Shown piece after piece: positions 1 to 12,756 of a stretch of 64,000 bases of DNA. The stretch comes from Myrica gale (taxonomy: Eukaryota; Streptophyta; Magnoliopsida; Fagales; Myricaceae): the NCBI GenBank assembly GCA_963930655.1, contig OZ005613.1, positions 12,222,501 to 12,286,500 of the forward strand. Reading direction: 5' to 3'. The first letter of the stretch is position 1. Every line of letters starts with the position of its first letter. The notes beneath the pieces were generated by a model that searched no databases, was not told where the DNA came from, and saw only the letters and a program-made list of their open reading frames with translations. The position numbers and the translations under genes are program-made.

Positions 1-1389
1 CCTGTTTTTTTCTCCTTTATATGTCATATCGTAGGTGGTTTCAGATATTTCAAAAGAAAAAGACTTGTCGTTGGTTGGTAAAATCTACCATTGATGAACT
101 GAAGCACTTCCAGATTGGTTAATTTGCATATTGAAAATAAGAGAGATCTGGGAAGTTTTCGTGTTAATATATAGTTGACATAACTTTACTTTTATATTAT
201 ATATATATATAGTTGTTAATTAATTATATTTGTTATGCATAACGAGATTAGTTATATATAAACTTTTTATTAGTGATTTGTTTTACTATAATTGAGATCG
301 GGATTATTTATAATTATTTTTTTAAAAGTAAGATTTGAATACTGTGATTAATTTTGTATGACCTGAATTGAGACAAAGAGATATAAACAATATTTGGACT
401 TTCACGTAGATACACATATTTTCAGTTTCAATCCATCCTTGGGTTAAAAAAAGGTAAAATACTAAAAAAAACAAACAGAGGAAGGCGCGCAATGACTATG
501 GCTGCACACAACCGGAACGCAGACCAGAAAATCGGACCGAATTTGCGGTCCGGTCCGGTCCTAAATATTAAAATGCGGTCCGATCCGGTTTTCTTTTTTA
601 ATAAATGCGGTCCGGACCGGACCGGACCGCATTTATTTAAAAAATAAAAAAAAAAATTTTATAATTTTTAATACAAATTATAAACTTAAAACGTTTAATT
701 TTAATCTAAAATAAACTCAACATTTTTATATGCACTTTCTTCTTTGAAATTAACCTAAATTTTTTTAAATTTTTTTAAAAAAAATTAAAACCGGACTGTG
801 AAACACATAGAACTTTATAGTTTAAAATCGAATATCCCTGCAGAAACATGGCTATGCATGTTGGTCCACTAATGACCTCGCGACCTTCTATTATTGCAGG
901 AACGATAAATATATTAATAATGGAACCATACTATATATAAGGAAGATAGGGAGGTCCAGTTGTCCCAATCCCAAATAATGCCCGTCTGGGTTAGCTAGGT
1001 TGTCATTTGGCAGGTCTACCTTAATTATTCTATACTCGTCTCTATGTGCTTCACCTAACATCTTGTAGACTCCTTGTTTGCAGCCAATGACCAGGTTTGC
1101 TTAGGAAAAGGCTAATTTCAATTCATGCGGCTTGACATGTCCACCATACTAGATTGAAAACTTTGGTAAGTGCCAAACATTTCTGCATTTATTTGTAATA
1201 ATTAAGTGAATTATATGGGGAGGAGGAATCACACAGCATATACCTTCCAATAAAATTTACTCGGAATATTACAAATTCCATTTAAATTTCTATCCATGCC
1301 TTTAAAATGTATTAATTATATCTTCACTTTGGTTTCAAAAAAATTAATCAAGATTAGTTTTGAAACTCTTTGAAATCATTACAAACTTA
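1..1389. other. AT-rich intergenic DNA, no gene seen
   Basis: No reading frame here resembles a protein I know. The stretch has TA-rich simple sequence near 196-212 and a GGACCGG-rich patch (separate entry). Nothing else is supported. Confidence 0.6.
505..640. repeat. GGTCCGG-rich palindromic patch, possibly a hAT-type non-autonomous element
   Basis: GGTCCGGT and GGACCGG motifs recur on both strands, and 603-635 is a near-perfect palindrome centred on GGACC repeats flanked by AAATGCGG / CCGCATTT. Patches like this occur near the ends of plant hAT elements. I could not find a matching terminal repeat or an 8-bp duplication, so the class is a guess. Confidence 0.35.
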
Positions 1390-1578
1390 GGAGCTGTTCG
1401 GCCAAACAAAATTCTCAGGATTTTTTTGAATTCTCAGAATACAAAATATTCTACAACCAAACATCATTTTTAACACTACATAAAAATAACTACAACACGC
1501 ATACCAATAAAGTTAACCTCACATAAAAATTCTCAAAACACAAAAAATCTTCAAAATACAATATAACCGAACAACACC
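1390..1578. mobile_element. Tourist-like MITE (PIF/Harbinger type)
   Basis: A 189-bp element begins GGAGCTGTTCGG and ends CCGAACAACACC, an imperfect inverted repeat. It is flanked on both sides by TTA (1387-1389 and 1579-1581), the target site typical of PIF/Harbinger MITEs. It has no coding capacity. Confidence 0.75.
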
Positions 1579-1581
1579 TTA

Positions 1582-3935
1582 GTTCTAAAAGACTCAAACA
1601 AAGAACAAGGTTACTTTTGAAGTTTTTTAGAATCATTATAGGTTCAGTTCTAACCAATGAAGAACATAAGAGACTTGATTATATGGTACTCGAGGTGTAT
1701 TATCTTGCACTTTGTATTAAAATCCCTTTAATGGTTAAATAGTAAAATAAGATACATATAATATAAACTTATTGATATATTTTTTGAGTTGTAATGTGTG
1801 ACGTGTAGTAAATTGTAATGGAAGTTGTAAAAGATAATGTTTAGTATAATTTTCTCTAACATCAGTCTGTAACACTTTAAGATAATTAAAAATAAATAAA
1901 TAGATCGTATTAATAATAATAATAATAATAATACCAAAATAAACACTAAACCAAAAAAAATTAACGCTTAAGAGAAAGAGAAGTTGCAGGGTCTGTTTAG
2001 TTTAATTGAGGGTCACACGTCATTGGTTTTTGGATTTGACGTTATGCATCCATTGTCATGTCAAAGTCGTCGGCAGTCGGCAACATCGATTCCATCCCGC
2101 ATCCTGTGGGTCCAGTCCACAGTTGGCTTTTCCTGGCCGACTTAATTTGAATTGACCCAGAGCAATCATTTAGAGAAATTGGCAGTTTAGTTTTTAGATT
2201 TTACGTATTATTTTTTATTTTAAAATTTTAAATTATGATTTTTTTAGACAAAATTACTTTTTTATTGGGTTTTTTTTTATCTTTTTAACGACACACCTTA
2301 TCATTAAAATATAAACATAATAAAAAGTTACAATATAATCTCTTTTTCCAACAAATCATTATTTTTCATTATAAAAAATTACATCTCTCTTCACTTTTTC
2401 ATCAACTCCAATACCTAAAATTTTAACAACTCTAAAATTTTACTTATAAAAAACTACTTAAAAATTGCCCACTTAAATTTAAAAGTAAATGATTAATATG
2501 TGAATAGCGAAACACTAAACTGTTAATTTTTTAAAAATTTGCAATAGAAATTTGTAAACCAGCCGCCTTCCAAATATACTCAAAACGTATCTGTTTTCTC
2601 TCAATTTCAATACGAATAACAAGGGAGAAAGTGAGCAACACACAATAAAGTCAGTAAGGGAAAGCTATGCCTAAGCACTGTTTTACGAGAAAACACACGA
2701 GCAAACACAGTTATACTGACGTAGAAAAAAAACAGTTATACTGAGATTCTAAAGGAAAAGAAAAAGCCACAGTGTTCATATTTGGCTGCTATAAGCCAAA
2801 CATGACCCTAGTCTCTTGCCCAGCCTTTGCCTTCTTCAGTGGCCAAGTTAAAGTATTCAACTGTTCTTCGGCCTACCACCTTTCTTTTTCAAGTTGAGCT
2901 TGTTCAATTGAAGCTAATGCTATCAAAATGGTTTTCATCACATTATCCATGTCTCACAAGCGAAGACACGAATGGATCATACCCCCTCCCCTCTGACGTT
3001 ATATTCAAAATAATCAAATTTTTTATGCTATTATCCTCCCTCGGTCTTGTATCTGCAAACCATTGACCTGCACATACAGATTTTGCATCAAAATCTTGCG
3101 TTCTTGTGCTTGAAATCGTCTCAGATTCGCAGACGTTTGTCAGGTATATTTCTCGCGACTTGGTCGAGTTTACAAAACCGTTATGTTCGGTTTGAAGATT
3201 TTTTTTTTTAAGATTTGGAATGTTTTAAGAATTTTTAGGTGATATTAAAGTTATATTGTTGTTTGTGTAGAAATTGTTGAGGTGTACAAATAATAATAAT
3301 GATGTTTAAAGTGTTTTTTTTTATATTTTATATTTATTAATTTTTTTATTAAAAGTTGAATATTTAAAAAATATTAAAAAAACAAAAAAAAGATGACAAA
3401 AGAAAGCAACTAAGTCTTTTGCTCAAAGACAAGACTGAAAATACTACAAATGTAAAATATTTAAATTGATGAACGGAAGAGTTGCAATTAATGCTGTAAA
3501 AATATTCATATATAGAATAGAAGAAGAAGACAACTTTTGCCATAGAAAAGAAACTGACATGCTGCAAGAAAATACTGCCGCATGCATTACTAATATATTG
3601 ACAATTTTAGACTGAATACAACTTTTGCTGAACCCATCGAATTTAGTATTTGAATCCTACCATTTTTTTCACAAAACGAACATAACCCCCCCGGTAATTA
3701 TATACGCAACTCAAGCTTCAATTGTTTTTTTTTGGGACCAGTGGGGCTGGTGGGAGAGAGTGAGCTTTGTGTACTCGTGGTGAAAATGTGAAGAGTGTGT
3801 AGAAGAAGAAGACAAGTATCAGCCTTCACTGAGTGGTAAACGGTCACAGTAATTATTCACATGTAGCTGCCATTGAGTCATACAAGTAGAAGCTATATCT
3901 GTAAGAAAATAACAAACCAATGATTTTCTAAATAC
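1582..3935. other. Intergenic AT-rich DNA with a microsatellite and a degenerate MITE
   Basis: It contains a TAA-type microsatellite at about 1909-1934. At about 2310-2465 lies a decayed stretch with the same TACAATATAATCTCT / CTCTCTTCACTTTTTCA blocks as the MITEs at 37562 and 40621. Short frames here (for example 2827-3066 +) have no recognisable product. Confidence 0.5.
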
Positions 3936-4400
3936 TTTTAACGTCTTTTTAAAAATCCGATTGAGTTTTAAAAAATTTCAAAAAATTTTCACTAGGTTTA
4001 TCATTTTGGTATAAAAAATTACTGAACTCAACGCCATTAGATCTTTTTAATGGAAGATTTATCTCGGCCAATCACAACGTGACACGTGTCATTAAATAAT
4101 TTAAAAATAAAAAATTTAAAATAAATCTAAAATCAATAAAAACATATTTAAAAAAAAAAGAAAGGTCCCCAATCCTTTCATGTAGGGGAATCCCCCCTCC
4201 ACCTGTTCTGACGGCTAGAGGGAGAGGGGATCTACCCTGGGCGGTGATTTGGGGGAGGTCCCTCGACCGTAATGAAATTTTCGTTAAACAGGTCAAATGA
4301 CGTTGAGTTCAGTAAGTTTTGATACCAAAATGAAAAATCTAATGAGCGTTTTGAATTTTTTTTTAAAACTCAGTGAGTTTTTTAAAAAGTCGTTAAAACC
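3936..4400. mobile_element. Non-autonomous inverted-repeat (foldback/MULE-like) element
   Basis: The arms at about 3936-4033 and 4299-4400 are inverted copies of each other: both hold ACTGAACTCAACG, CATTTTGGTAT and TTTTTAAAA blocks ending in TTTTAACG. The core is about 265 bp and not coding. I could not fix a target-site duplication. Long terminal inverted repeats around a short core suggest a Mutator-like or foldback element. Confidence 0.6.
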
Positions 4401-4667
4401 TAGTGTGATATTTACAAATTTCCCTAAAAATTAAGGTAGATTAGAATTTTATTGGATTTTGAGAGAAGATAATTAAAAAATAGAATCTTATGAGAGTTCG
4501 TGAAAAAGTATAGAGATGAATTTAGTGAATTTTTTTTACGTATATTATAATGGTAACAGATGATTTGATGAGGCGAAAAATATTATTTTATAATTTTTTC
4601 TTGACTAAAATTTTAGAATAGTTTGCAAACACTACGTACAATGTAAGACACTGTTATTGGAATAAAC

Positions 4668-4880
4668 ACCACCAGGGTGGTGGTTTAGTGGTGTGCAGGG
4701 TGTGCGTAGGACCTAGAGCTTGCTCCTAATGAAGGTTTGAATCACGTTAGCCCCATTATGCTCATTACTCTGTTGGTTCTCGTGTAGTGTGAAATTTTAT
4801 GATTTTAAGTGGTAGTGGACTTCGACTTAGCTTCATGATGGTTCATCCCTTGAGGGCCCTTTTTACTTAAAAAAAAAACT
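4668..4880 (+). mobile_element. tRNA-derived SINE
   Basis: The sequence has a polymerase III-type box A (TGGTTTAGTGGT, 4681-4692) and box B (GGTTTGAATC, 4734-4743) about 40 bases apart, as in tRNA-derived SINEs. It ends in an A tract at about 4869-4878. Length (~210 bp) fits. No convincing flanking duplication was found, and box B differs from the GGTTCGAATC consensus, so the copy is old. Confidence 0.55.
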
Positions 4881-6663
4881 CATTTATCGCACTAAAATTT
4901 TTGGAGGAGATTAGAACAGTGACCCAGAGTCCAAGATCCTCTGCTTAAGAATAATTTGTTCATGAGAAGAATCGAATCTAAAATTATGTGCCTTATCCAT
5001 ACAGTCCCAGATTGCCTAAATCATCAAGCTAGCTAGCTAACTAAAATAACATGGCCTCACACTAATGAAAGATCGAAACTCAAGAGTAATGACTTGCTAA
5101 AATGAATATCATCACTCGGCCACGATTACAGCCAAGGCCATGCGACCGACAATACTTGGACCCAACGATTGGACTGGAAATTGCAATTATTCTATGAGAA
5201 GCACTCTACGCTAAGTTAAGGACCAAATTCCATCAGTTATAATTCCTGTTCGAAGTATATGAATTCATAGAGAAATAGACACATCAAGTAGATCCTACAA
5301 TATTTTTAATGTTAATCGTTTTTAGTCAATGTGGAACTAATAACAATCAATGATTGATGTGTCTTTCTCTTTTCGAATTGCACTGTACAACTCGGTTAAA
5401 AATCTTAGAGGATCCTAATTCAAAAGATTAGACTTAGCCCAGAAAAACAAATAACCCTCCTATTAAAAGCTTATACACAAATTATCGTTCTACAAAAACT
5501 TTCCCAAAATTGGCTTATGAATTATCCTAGACCACATAAAATTTAATTCATAAAAATAAAAAAATTATTCTGTGCACCGTAAGTGTTTGAAATTCAATGA
5601 ATCAAAATGCTCTAACATGCGCACGTACCGGTAGATGATGAGCAAGGGTCTTCGCCCTTCGGAACACAGAGGACGCCCGTATTGGATTCTGACGCATAGC
5701 GAGCTTCAAGAGCCATTCAAACTTAGGAAGCTGAAAGCCCAATTATTCAAGCCCAAGAACCTCTTTTTTGAGGGATGAGATGATCCAGTCACGAAGTAGC
5801 TGGTTCTTCGCCATATAGACCAAGTGATACAAGCAGGATTAAGGATTTGTTCAGCAGCAGAACCTTTCTTAGTGCCGGATGATTAAGCAGGACTAATTGA
5901 GGAAGATGAGGGAGCAATTGTAAGGGCTAGGGGTGGTAGTTTTCAGAGGATAGCAGGGTGGTGACACTGCATATAATGAGGCAGATGAATGGACAAGCAT
6001 CTTCCTGTTCAGCCGAGCTCTGCTCTGCTTGTTTGAGGAGGTGCTAAGTGAAGTGGATTTGTTGAGGCAGTTTTGCACGAGACTGCTATAATAATACTAT
6101 ATAGATGCTGGATTATCTTTTGTAATTTTCTGTCCGAATTCGGAGACATATAGACACAACAGATGAAACCCATTATAGATTCCATACTGCTCGAAACTTT
6201 ACATGAGCGACATAAAATAGTAGGTCTTACAATGAAGTCCTTATGTTTTGTCTATCTCTCCGAATTGCATGATGCAATTAAAACAAAAAATTGCAGAGGA
6301 TTGTGGCCCGTAGATGCTTAAGGGACTCGGGAAATCACAACCCGCTCAATCAGTAAGCAATTATAAGCGAAGTTTGTCATCTATATGTAAATGACAATGT
6401 ATGAAACAAAGTGTCCAGTGTGATTGCTTGAATAAGTCTGCAATGATACTCTCAAAAACCAAAGCTCGAAGTGCCATGCATGACTATTTTAAAAAATGAT
6501 GGAGAAATTCATGATTAAGGCAAAATCCTCTTTAACATTTTTACAATATGTTGAGGTTGATTCTCTCGTTTTTTCCTTCCTTCTTCGAAAGAATTTTGTC
6601 TAGACCACACGAAGTAGGAATTCCAGCACACAACGGTGAAGCCAAACACATTTAAATGTTTTA
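4881..6663. other. Intergenic DNA and 3' flank of the PPR gene remnant
   Basis: No gene is recognised. A slightly GC-richer stretch (about 5620-6100) has short frames on both strands but no family I can name. Confidence 0.5.
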
Positions 6664-7812
6664 TCAAGATTTCAAAGCTAATTCAGTTTGCACAGTACTA
6701 ACAGCTTCTATTTGTTTAATCTCAGCCAATGTCATCTGAGTCCTACAAAATTCTTTACAAGCAGATATCAGATTGTGAACTACCGGATTCTGCAATTCAG
6801 TTCTGCTAATAAGTATGCTAACCTCATTTATTAACCGAAAAAGTGCATCCTTCCGAAACCTGTGAGCATTTTTATTGAATAAATTCAACCACGCCATCGT
6901 AGAGAATGCCTGCAAGTCAACCATGGGATGACTAGTAACACATGCAAGAGCAGCAGCATAGTCATCATTCTCTAGCTTCATTAGAAACATTTCTTTGATG
7001 AGAGGAGATGGTGCAATCCTATCTGCCCGGGCCAAATGATTCCAGGTTGTCTCCAATAACTCTCCCTGGCAAGAATGCATGGTTCCCAAGAGAATTAGTG
7101 CAGGACCAAGGATTAAATTTAACACCTAACATGGTGCCTATCTGGGATTTATGCTTAGAAAGATCAAGTGACATGCAGATGCTACAAACCCCCCCAGGTA
7201 AAAGTAACATATGTTTACGGTGCATGTATGTACACCTGGAACACCTACAGTCTTAGATACTTTATTGACTCAAAGATAACACAAACAAAATTTAAACCCT
7301 TGGATAAGAATAGTCCAATTCTTAATTTTTCAAATGCCCAAGTCCAATGTCTTATATTCTTAAATGTAATTGCTCCCTATTCCTTTCCAAAAGTGGAATG
7401 AACATCTGCTCTGCTTACAATAGCACCTGACCTCAGTTTCAATATTGGGGCATAGAAGATCAGTTAAGGACCTCTGAAACATTTATTTCTAGGGACATTC
7501 CCTCTGCTTACAACAGCAACTGAGCTCAGGCTAAATATTTGGACACAGAAGATCAGTTTAGGTTTTCTAGGACATTTATTTCTTGGTATTTTTAGCCATT
7601 TGTGCAAATTGCTCCGCTTGCTATGACATCCCATGTAAAAGGTAAGCTTTCAGCATAATATTACAAGTAACAAGATTTGGCGAGCAAAAGTTCTGCATTT
7701 TGCTGAAAATGCAAGTTCCATCTTGAACGTGTCCAGAGTCGAGACAAGCTTGAATTAAGCAAGTGTAAGTCACTACTAGAGGCTTATTTGCAACCTGACA
7801 TATCTGCTCAAT
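6664..7812 (-). pseudogene. EMB2279: PPR remnant, last exons, with a premature stop
   Basis: Exon 7812 onward reads IEQICQVANKPLVVTYTCLI, then CSPNLVTCNIMLKAYLLHGM, and hits TAG at 7623-7621 where the family continues. The final exon 7065-6664 (acceptor GCCAG|GGAGAG) starts GELLETTWNHLARADRI, has PPSPLIKE-like and LQAFSTMAW segments, and ends with its own stop. The repeat unit normally between these two exons was not found. Confidence 0.75.
7410..7590. repeat. Two tandem ~92-bp repeats inside the PPR remnant
   Basis: CTCTGCTTACAATAGCA... (from 7410) and CTCTGCTTACAACAGCA... (from 7502) are near-identical head-to-tail copies, each with AGAAGATCAGTT and ACATTTATTTCT. They lie where an exon of the PPR gene is missing. 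Confidence 0.7.
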
Positions 7813-8629
7813 CTGTGGAAAGAAAAAACATCCAGAATGTCATCAAGCTTTTAAACATGAATATTACACACATCATAGAATGTACATCCTCTTCCATTAA
7901 TAAAATGGCCAGATGTTAATAGTGTAACCATCCTAATACTTTTATGCTGGATGACTGAGGATAAACTTATCAGCTTGGGATTAATATGTATGACTTCTGT
8001 TATCAGCTGGGAATAGCAAAGCAGCATGACCTTTGAATCACATCATTGGGAATGTGACCTTGTTGAGATTCAAATGTAAGCCTCCTTAAACAACCATACA
8101 TCCCAATGAAGGGACTAAAAGAAACATCACACACCACCGTATATGACTCTTCCTTTCAAATACTGCTAGAATATTCTGCTTGGTAGGAAGAATACAAGAG
8201 TCCATCATTAGATGCTACACTTGTGGCTCTTTGTTATCAAATTAGTAGTGCATTTAGAATACCTTTAGAGGTTATCTTTCGAAGCCACTAGCAGATAAAT
8301 TCATGTATATGAGGGTGGAAGTTCCCGAGAGTAGAATGAGAAGATACCAAAGGGTCAGAGTGGGCGTGGAAAATACTTTGTGCATTCGAAGTGAATCTCA
8401 GAGGAAATTGAGGCATCGATAATTTATATCCAAGTTCTTTAAGCCTTAGACTTATATTCTTCCATTTCTGACATCATGTACGCTACATTAGGTCTCAAAG
8501 GTTCTCCTAGTGATTGAGCTCTCCTCATCCAAAAATATTTCAGCGGCATATGTTTGCTGCATGAGACTGTTTGCAGTTATCTATAGAATAAAATCTAATC
8601 AACCAATCCCTGAATTTGGAGGTGTGCGA

Positions 8630-9222
8630 CTCTATCTTGCAGTCCTTATGTGTCTTTCCCATGGAAGCAGATTTGGAGGTCCCTTGTCCCTATGAGAGTC
8701 TCATTCTTTGTGTGGGAGGCTGCCATTGGGAGAATCTTGACCATCGACAATCTGAGAAGAAAGGGTCTTTATTTACTTGATTGGTGCTTTCTTTGTAGGT
8801 GCAGTGGGGAATCCGTGGATCATATCTTTCTTCATTGTGAAGTTGCTAGGGAATTATGGAATCATGTGTTTAGCATTTCAAATTTTTGTTGGGTGGATGT
8901 GTTGTTTTGCTGGAAGAGGAAGTCCAACAACCCTCTTGCTTTGAGGGTGTGGATGATGATCCCTATGTGCATCTGTTGGGTTATTTGGAGGGAGAGGAAT
9001 GATAGATGTTTCGAGAACATTTTCTTTTGTCTTTAGAGGGGTTAAGGGGAAAGTTGTTGAGTACTCTTTTTCTTTGGGCCAATGCTGTGTTGGGCAATCC
9101 TTTTGTTGATGTTTCTGATTTTATTAGTTTTGTAGCTTGTCTGGATTAGGTCTTCAGTATAGCTCTTTGTACTGTTACCTCTTTGGTTTTTAATAAAGTT
9201 TTTCTTACTCATAAAAAAAATG
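8630..9222 (+). mobile_element. 5'-truncated LINE, 3' end with zf-RVT domain
   Basis: The frame 8650-9036 encodes the zinc-binding reverse-transcriptase C-terminal domain of plant LINEs: SFFVWEAAIGRILTIDNLRR followed by CFLCRCSGESVDHIFLHC with paired Cys/His, then WVIWRERNDRCFE. It ends near an AATAAAG signal and an A tract at 9215-9222. The 5' end is approximate and I found no target-site duplication. It lies antisense in a PPR intron. Confidence 0.75.
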
Positions 9223-9994
9223 GTAGTTGAAGAAGAAAATGTTATCAGGTTTAATGCGCCATTCTTTTAATTCCTCTCCACATGCGTTCCCTCTCTCTTT
9301 GCCAAATAAAAGTTCCAAATCAAAATAATTAATCAGACTGGATATGGGGTAGAATAAACTGTTCCAAAATACATGCAACAGAACATCAGTAGAGTCACAA
9401 GCTCTGGATGTACATGTATGTAATACGTTCATGCTTCAACAACGCAACTGAATGGCATGCCTAGAGGCGTTCCATGGTAAATTATCTATTTCTTGGCCTT
9501 TCTCTACAGCTTTGTAGTTACAATGTAGAAATTCGAGGTTCAAGAACCAAATACTAAGGGAAGGAAATCTCATATCTGAAATACTTAGGTGTCGTGTGAC
9601 AATGCAAACAAAAGAAATTCGAGGAACGGTCTGTTTACAACCATCCCAACATGGTGGCCTCTCTGAATTCTACAATCCGCACTTTAATGGCCAAATAAAT
9701 TTTCCCTCATGACCCACCATCTCTTTGTTAGTTACGTTCATAAACATTAACTAACTTTTACTCGGTCCCCATGGGGAAAAATCCATCCATTGAAATGGAT
9801 GCCAATTGGGATGCAAAAGTGTATGAGAAGACAACAATATAGTTAAAATAAAGACTGCATTTAAAGCGAAATTTTGGATTTTCCAACACATTTCTGTCCA
9901 AGTTAATTACTGCTTTTATGTGAGGGGATAAAGTGACACGAACTTCAAAATTATATCAGAGTTGCACTGAATTTAAACTGAGTGCAACTGACAT

Positions 9995-10766
9995 TTTGTG
10001 GTGGGTTGTGGTCTCAGAGTTCACTTCTGGCATGACCATGACCATTGGTGTAGAGACAGGCCATTGAGGTTTGCTTTTCTTCTGTTATTTTCCCTAGCCC
10101 GGTGCAAAGATGCTATGCTAGCGGATTTTTTGGAGAGAGATTCCGGCTATGGTGCTTGAAATGATCAGTTTGCTAGGATTGCTAATGACTGGGAGATGGA
10201 CGAATTTTCGGCATTCTTTTCTTTACTTTATTCTAAGGTTTTAAAGAGAAGGGATGATGATAAGATACTTTGGTTGGGTTCCAAGAATGACGTCTTCTCG
10301 GTGAAGTCAGTGTATGGGCTCCTTGCGTGTGGCTCTGCTGAGTCTTTTCCAAGGCGTCAGATTTGGAGGACCTCTGCTTCCTCGAGAGTCTCTTTCTTCG
10401 TGTGGGAGGCTGCTCGTGGGAAAGTTTTGACTATCGATAATTTAAGGAGGGGTTTATGTTTGATTGATTGGTGCTATCTTTGCAGGTGAGATGGGGAATC
10501 AGTGGACCACGTTCTACTTCATTTCCCAGTAGCTAGATATTTGTGGTCGTATGTGCTTTGTATACTAAATTATTATTGGGTTATGCCTAAGAGGGTGATA
10601 GATGTGTTGGATGAGGAAATTCGATAACTCTCTGGCTTTGGCAATTTGGAAGATGATCCCTTCAAGTATTTGATGGTGTTTATGAGGGAGAGAAATGATA
10701 GATGCTTTGAAGATTAGGCTGTCTTTGGAGTGTTTGAGAGGCAAGTTGTTGCAGTCTCTTTATTTT
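9995..10766 (+). mobile_element. 5'-truncated LINE fragment with 16-bp target-site duplication
   Basis: It is flanked by TGAGTGCAACTGACAT at 9979-9994 and again at 10767-10782. The insert encodes the same zf-RVT region as the LINE at 8630 (VSFFVWEAARGKVLTIDNLR, then a stop after CYLCR, then DGESVDHV). Upstream, FSVKSVYGLL precedes it as in plant LINEs. Several stops and frameshifts are present. Confidence 0.85.
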
Positions 10767-11461
10767 TGAGTGCAACTGACATGAGTAATAGTTCCCGTGG
10801 AAGTGTCATTTGCCCATAAAAATTAGAAGTATAGAGTAACAAAAAAAAAATGCTGGAATACAAATTTTAAGAATCTAGTGAACAGACAATATGAAGAATG
10901 ACATGATGAGGACAATACAGTTTATGCCTACCAATTCAAGGTTCATGGCTAAAACTCAACAATAAAAAAACTTGCATTGCCATGCTTAATAGTTCAGATT
11001 TAAGACTTGCTTGCCTTAGTAAGTTTTTTTTTCCTGGTACTTCTAACAACTACAATTCAAAAACAGGTAAATTCTATCGAGACACCAAACAGAGATAATT
11101 CACCGTGGGATGCCTCAAGGCATGTAGTTCAGATGCTTTATCTAAGCATAAACTTGATACGTACATGTATATGAGGAGCTCTTGAAAACTCGAATCAAGT
11201 TCTCGTGTTTATTTGGAGCAATTTATTTTACCTCATAATCAATCCGATTACTTCATTTGACTTGGAGATAAAACCAATGTTTTTTTATGTTCAATAAAAT
11301 TTTACTCCAAAGAATGCAGCATAGGAAAAAAAAATCAATCGGAGACCCAAAAAAGCAAGACAAATTTACATATACAAAGGCTTCTAGTGTTTGTAGGGAG
11401 TTTTGCGATTCAAACCAATGGTATATGTGCTGTTTCGGGTGTACATGGAATAATATAGCAG

Positions 11462-11479
11462 TGGGGGGGGGGGGGGGGA
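11462..11479 (+). repeat. Poly-G tract
   Basis: A run of about 17 G residues interrupts intron sequence of the PPR remnant. It is a simple repeat and a likely spot for length errors. Confidence 0.8.
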
Positions 11480-11752
11480 GAGAGATGTATAGAGATGGGA
11501 AAAAAGGGTGAATGGAGAAGAATAAAAAGAAGAGAGCATTAAACCCTTATATAACATAAAACTCTGGCATTACAAATATTTACTGGTGATACAACTCCCG
11601 GACAATTAAAAGAAGCATTATCTGAGCTTTTGAACAATCGGAAACTACTTAACCGCTAATTCCAGTTGACGTACCAGCTTAACAAAGCTTAAATTGATAA
11701 ATGAAATACTATAAAAATGTAGAATTGTAAGACAAAGCATAGGAAAAAGTAC

Positions 11753-12756
11753 CTGCTTTACTGCTTCTTGGCACCTTCCAGCACTACAGAGACAGCGAGC
11801 AAGGTCATAATAAAGAGCTGCAGAACCTACTATTCCTCGCCTTTCCATGTCTTGAACTACAAGCACAGCCTCATCTGTTTTACCTTCTTGCCAAAGTGTA
11901 TTCACAACAACTGTATAAAGACATCACTGTCATAATCAAACCATGTACCATAGCATGCACACGAAAAGAAGAAAGCTAAGTATGATACCTTTATATGTTA
12001 AAGCATTAGGAATAGAAGACTTCTGCAATTTTCTGAAAAACTCATGAACTAAGTTGTACTTGCCACATGCAAACATCACCTGCTCAAGTGAAAACCATTC
12101 AGGTGTAGATTTCCTGGTCAGCACTTGCAAATTAAAAAAAAATTTCAGGTTAAAGCCATGAAATATTAAGCATCGTACCACCATTTTCATCAATCCTACA
12201 ACCATATGATATCTCAAGTGTAAAAGAAAAAGTATTTCTCCAGCTGAAGGCTATTCCATCACATATGTTATAAACTCTATCAACCAATTGCCACCTAAAG
12301 TTACACTTCCTAAATTTGAATTAAGATTATTAGCTATGACTTTGGTTCAATTCATTCACAAATACATTTCTTCTCATATTCATTCAGAAGGCACTAACAG
12401 GATTAAAAATAAAAAAAATTTAAAGTATCTTCGAAAGCAACGATTTTCAAAATTTATCATTAGGATTTGTTAATACAATCCTTGCACGACTTTTCAATAA
12501 CAATTGTATGCTCCAACACGTCAACTTCAGAGGACTTAGTGCTTGAAGGATAAATCTTAATGCAAATTAGAACATCAATTGAAAAATGACTTTGCCTTGA
12601 ACAATTGCCAGAAACAAAAGAAGTGATTAAAGTAGCATACTACCTCCATGACGAGTCCAACGTTATAGAAGAAGGCTGTTGGCCTTGCTGCTTTAACTGC
12701 TTCAAAACCCAAAATGCTCCTTCCCATTGTTTCTGATGGACACAAGCATTTAGGAC
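11753..12756 (-). pseudogene. EMB2279: PPR remnant, exons 4 to 6, with a frameshift in exon 4
   Basis: Exon 12756-12644 starts VLNACVHQKQWEGAFW and should end in YGLVME. Around 12660-12664 one base is missing, so YGLVME lies in the next frame and the exon is 113 nt. Exon 12079-11989 reads VMFACGKYNLVHEFFRKLQK then SSIPNALTYK. Exon 11910-11753 reads VVVNTLWQEGKTDEAV and onward to GRCQEAVKQ. The last two are open and splice in frame with each other. Confidence 0.8.

Noticed and set aside
2827..3066. 79-codon + strand frame
   Set aside because: No domain, AT-rich context and no homologue I can name; treated as chance.
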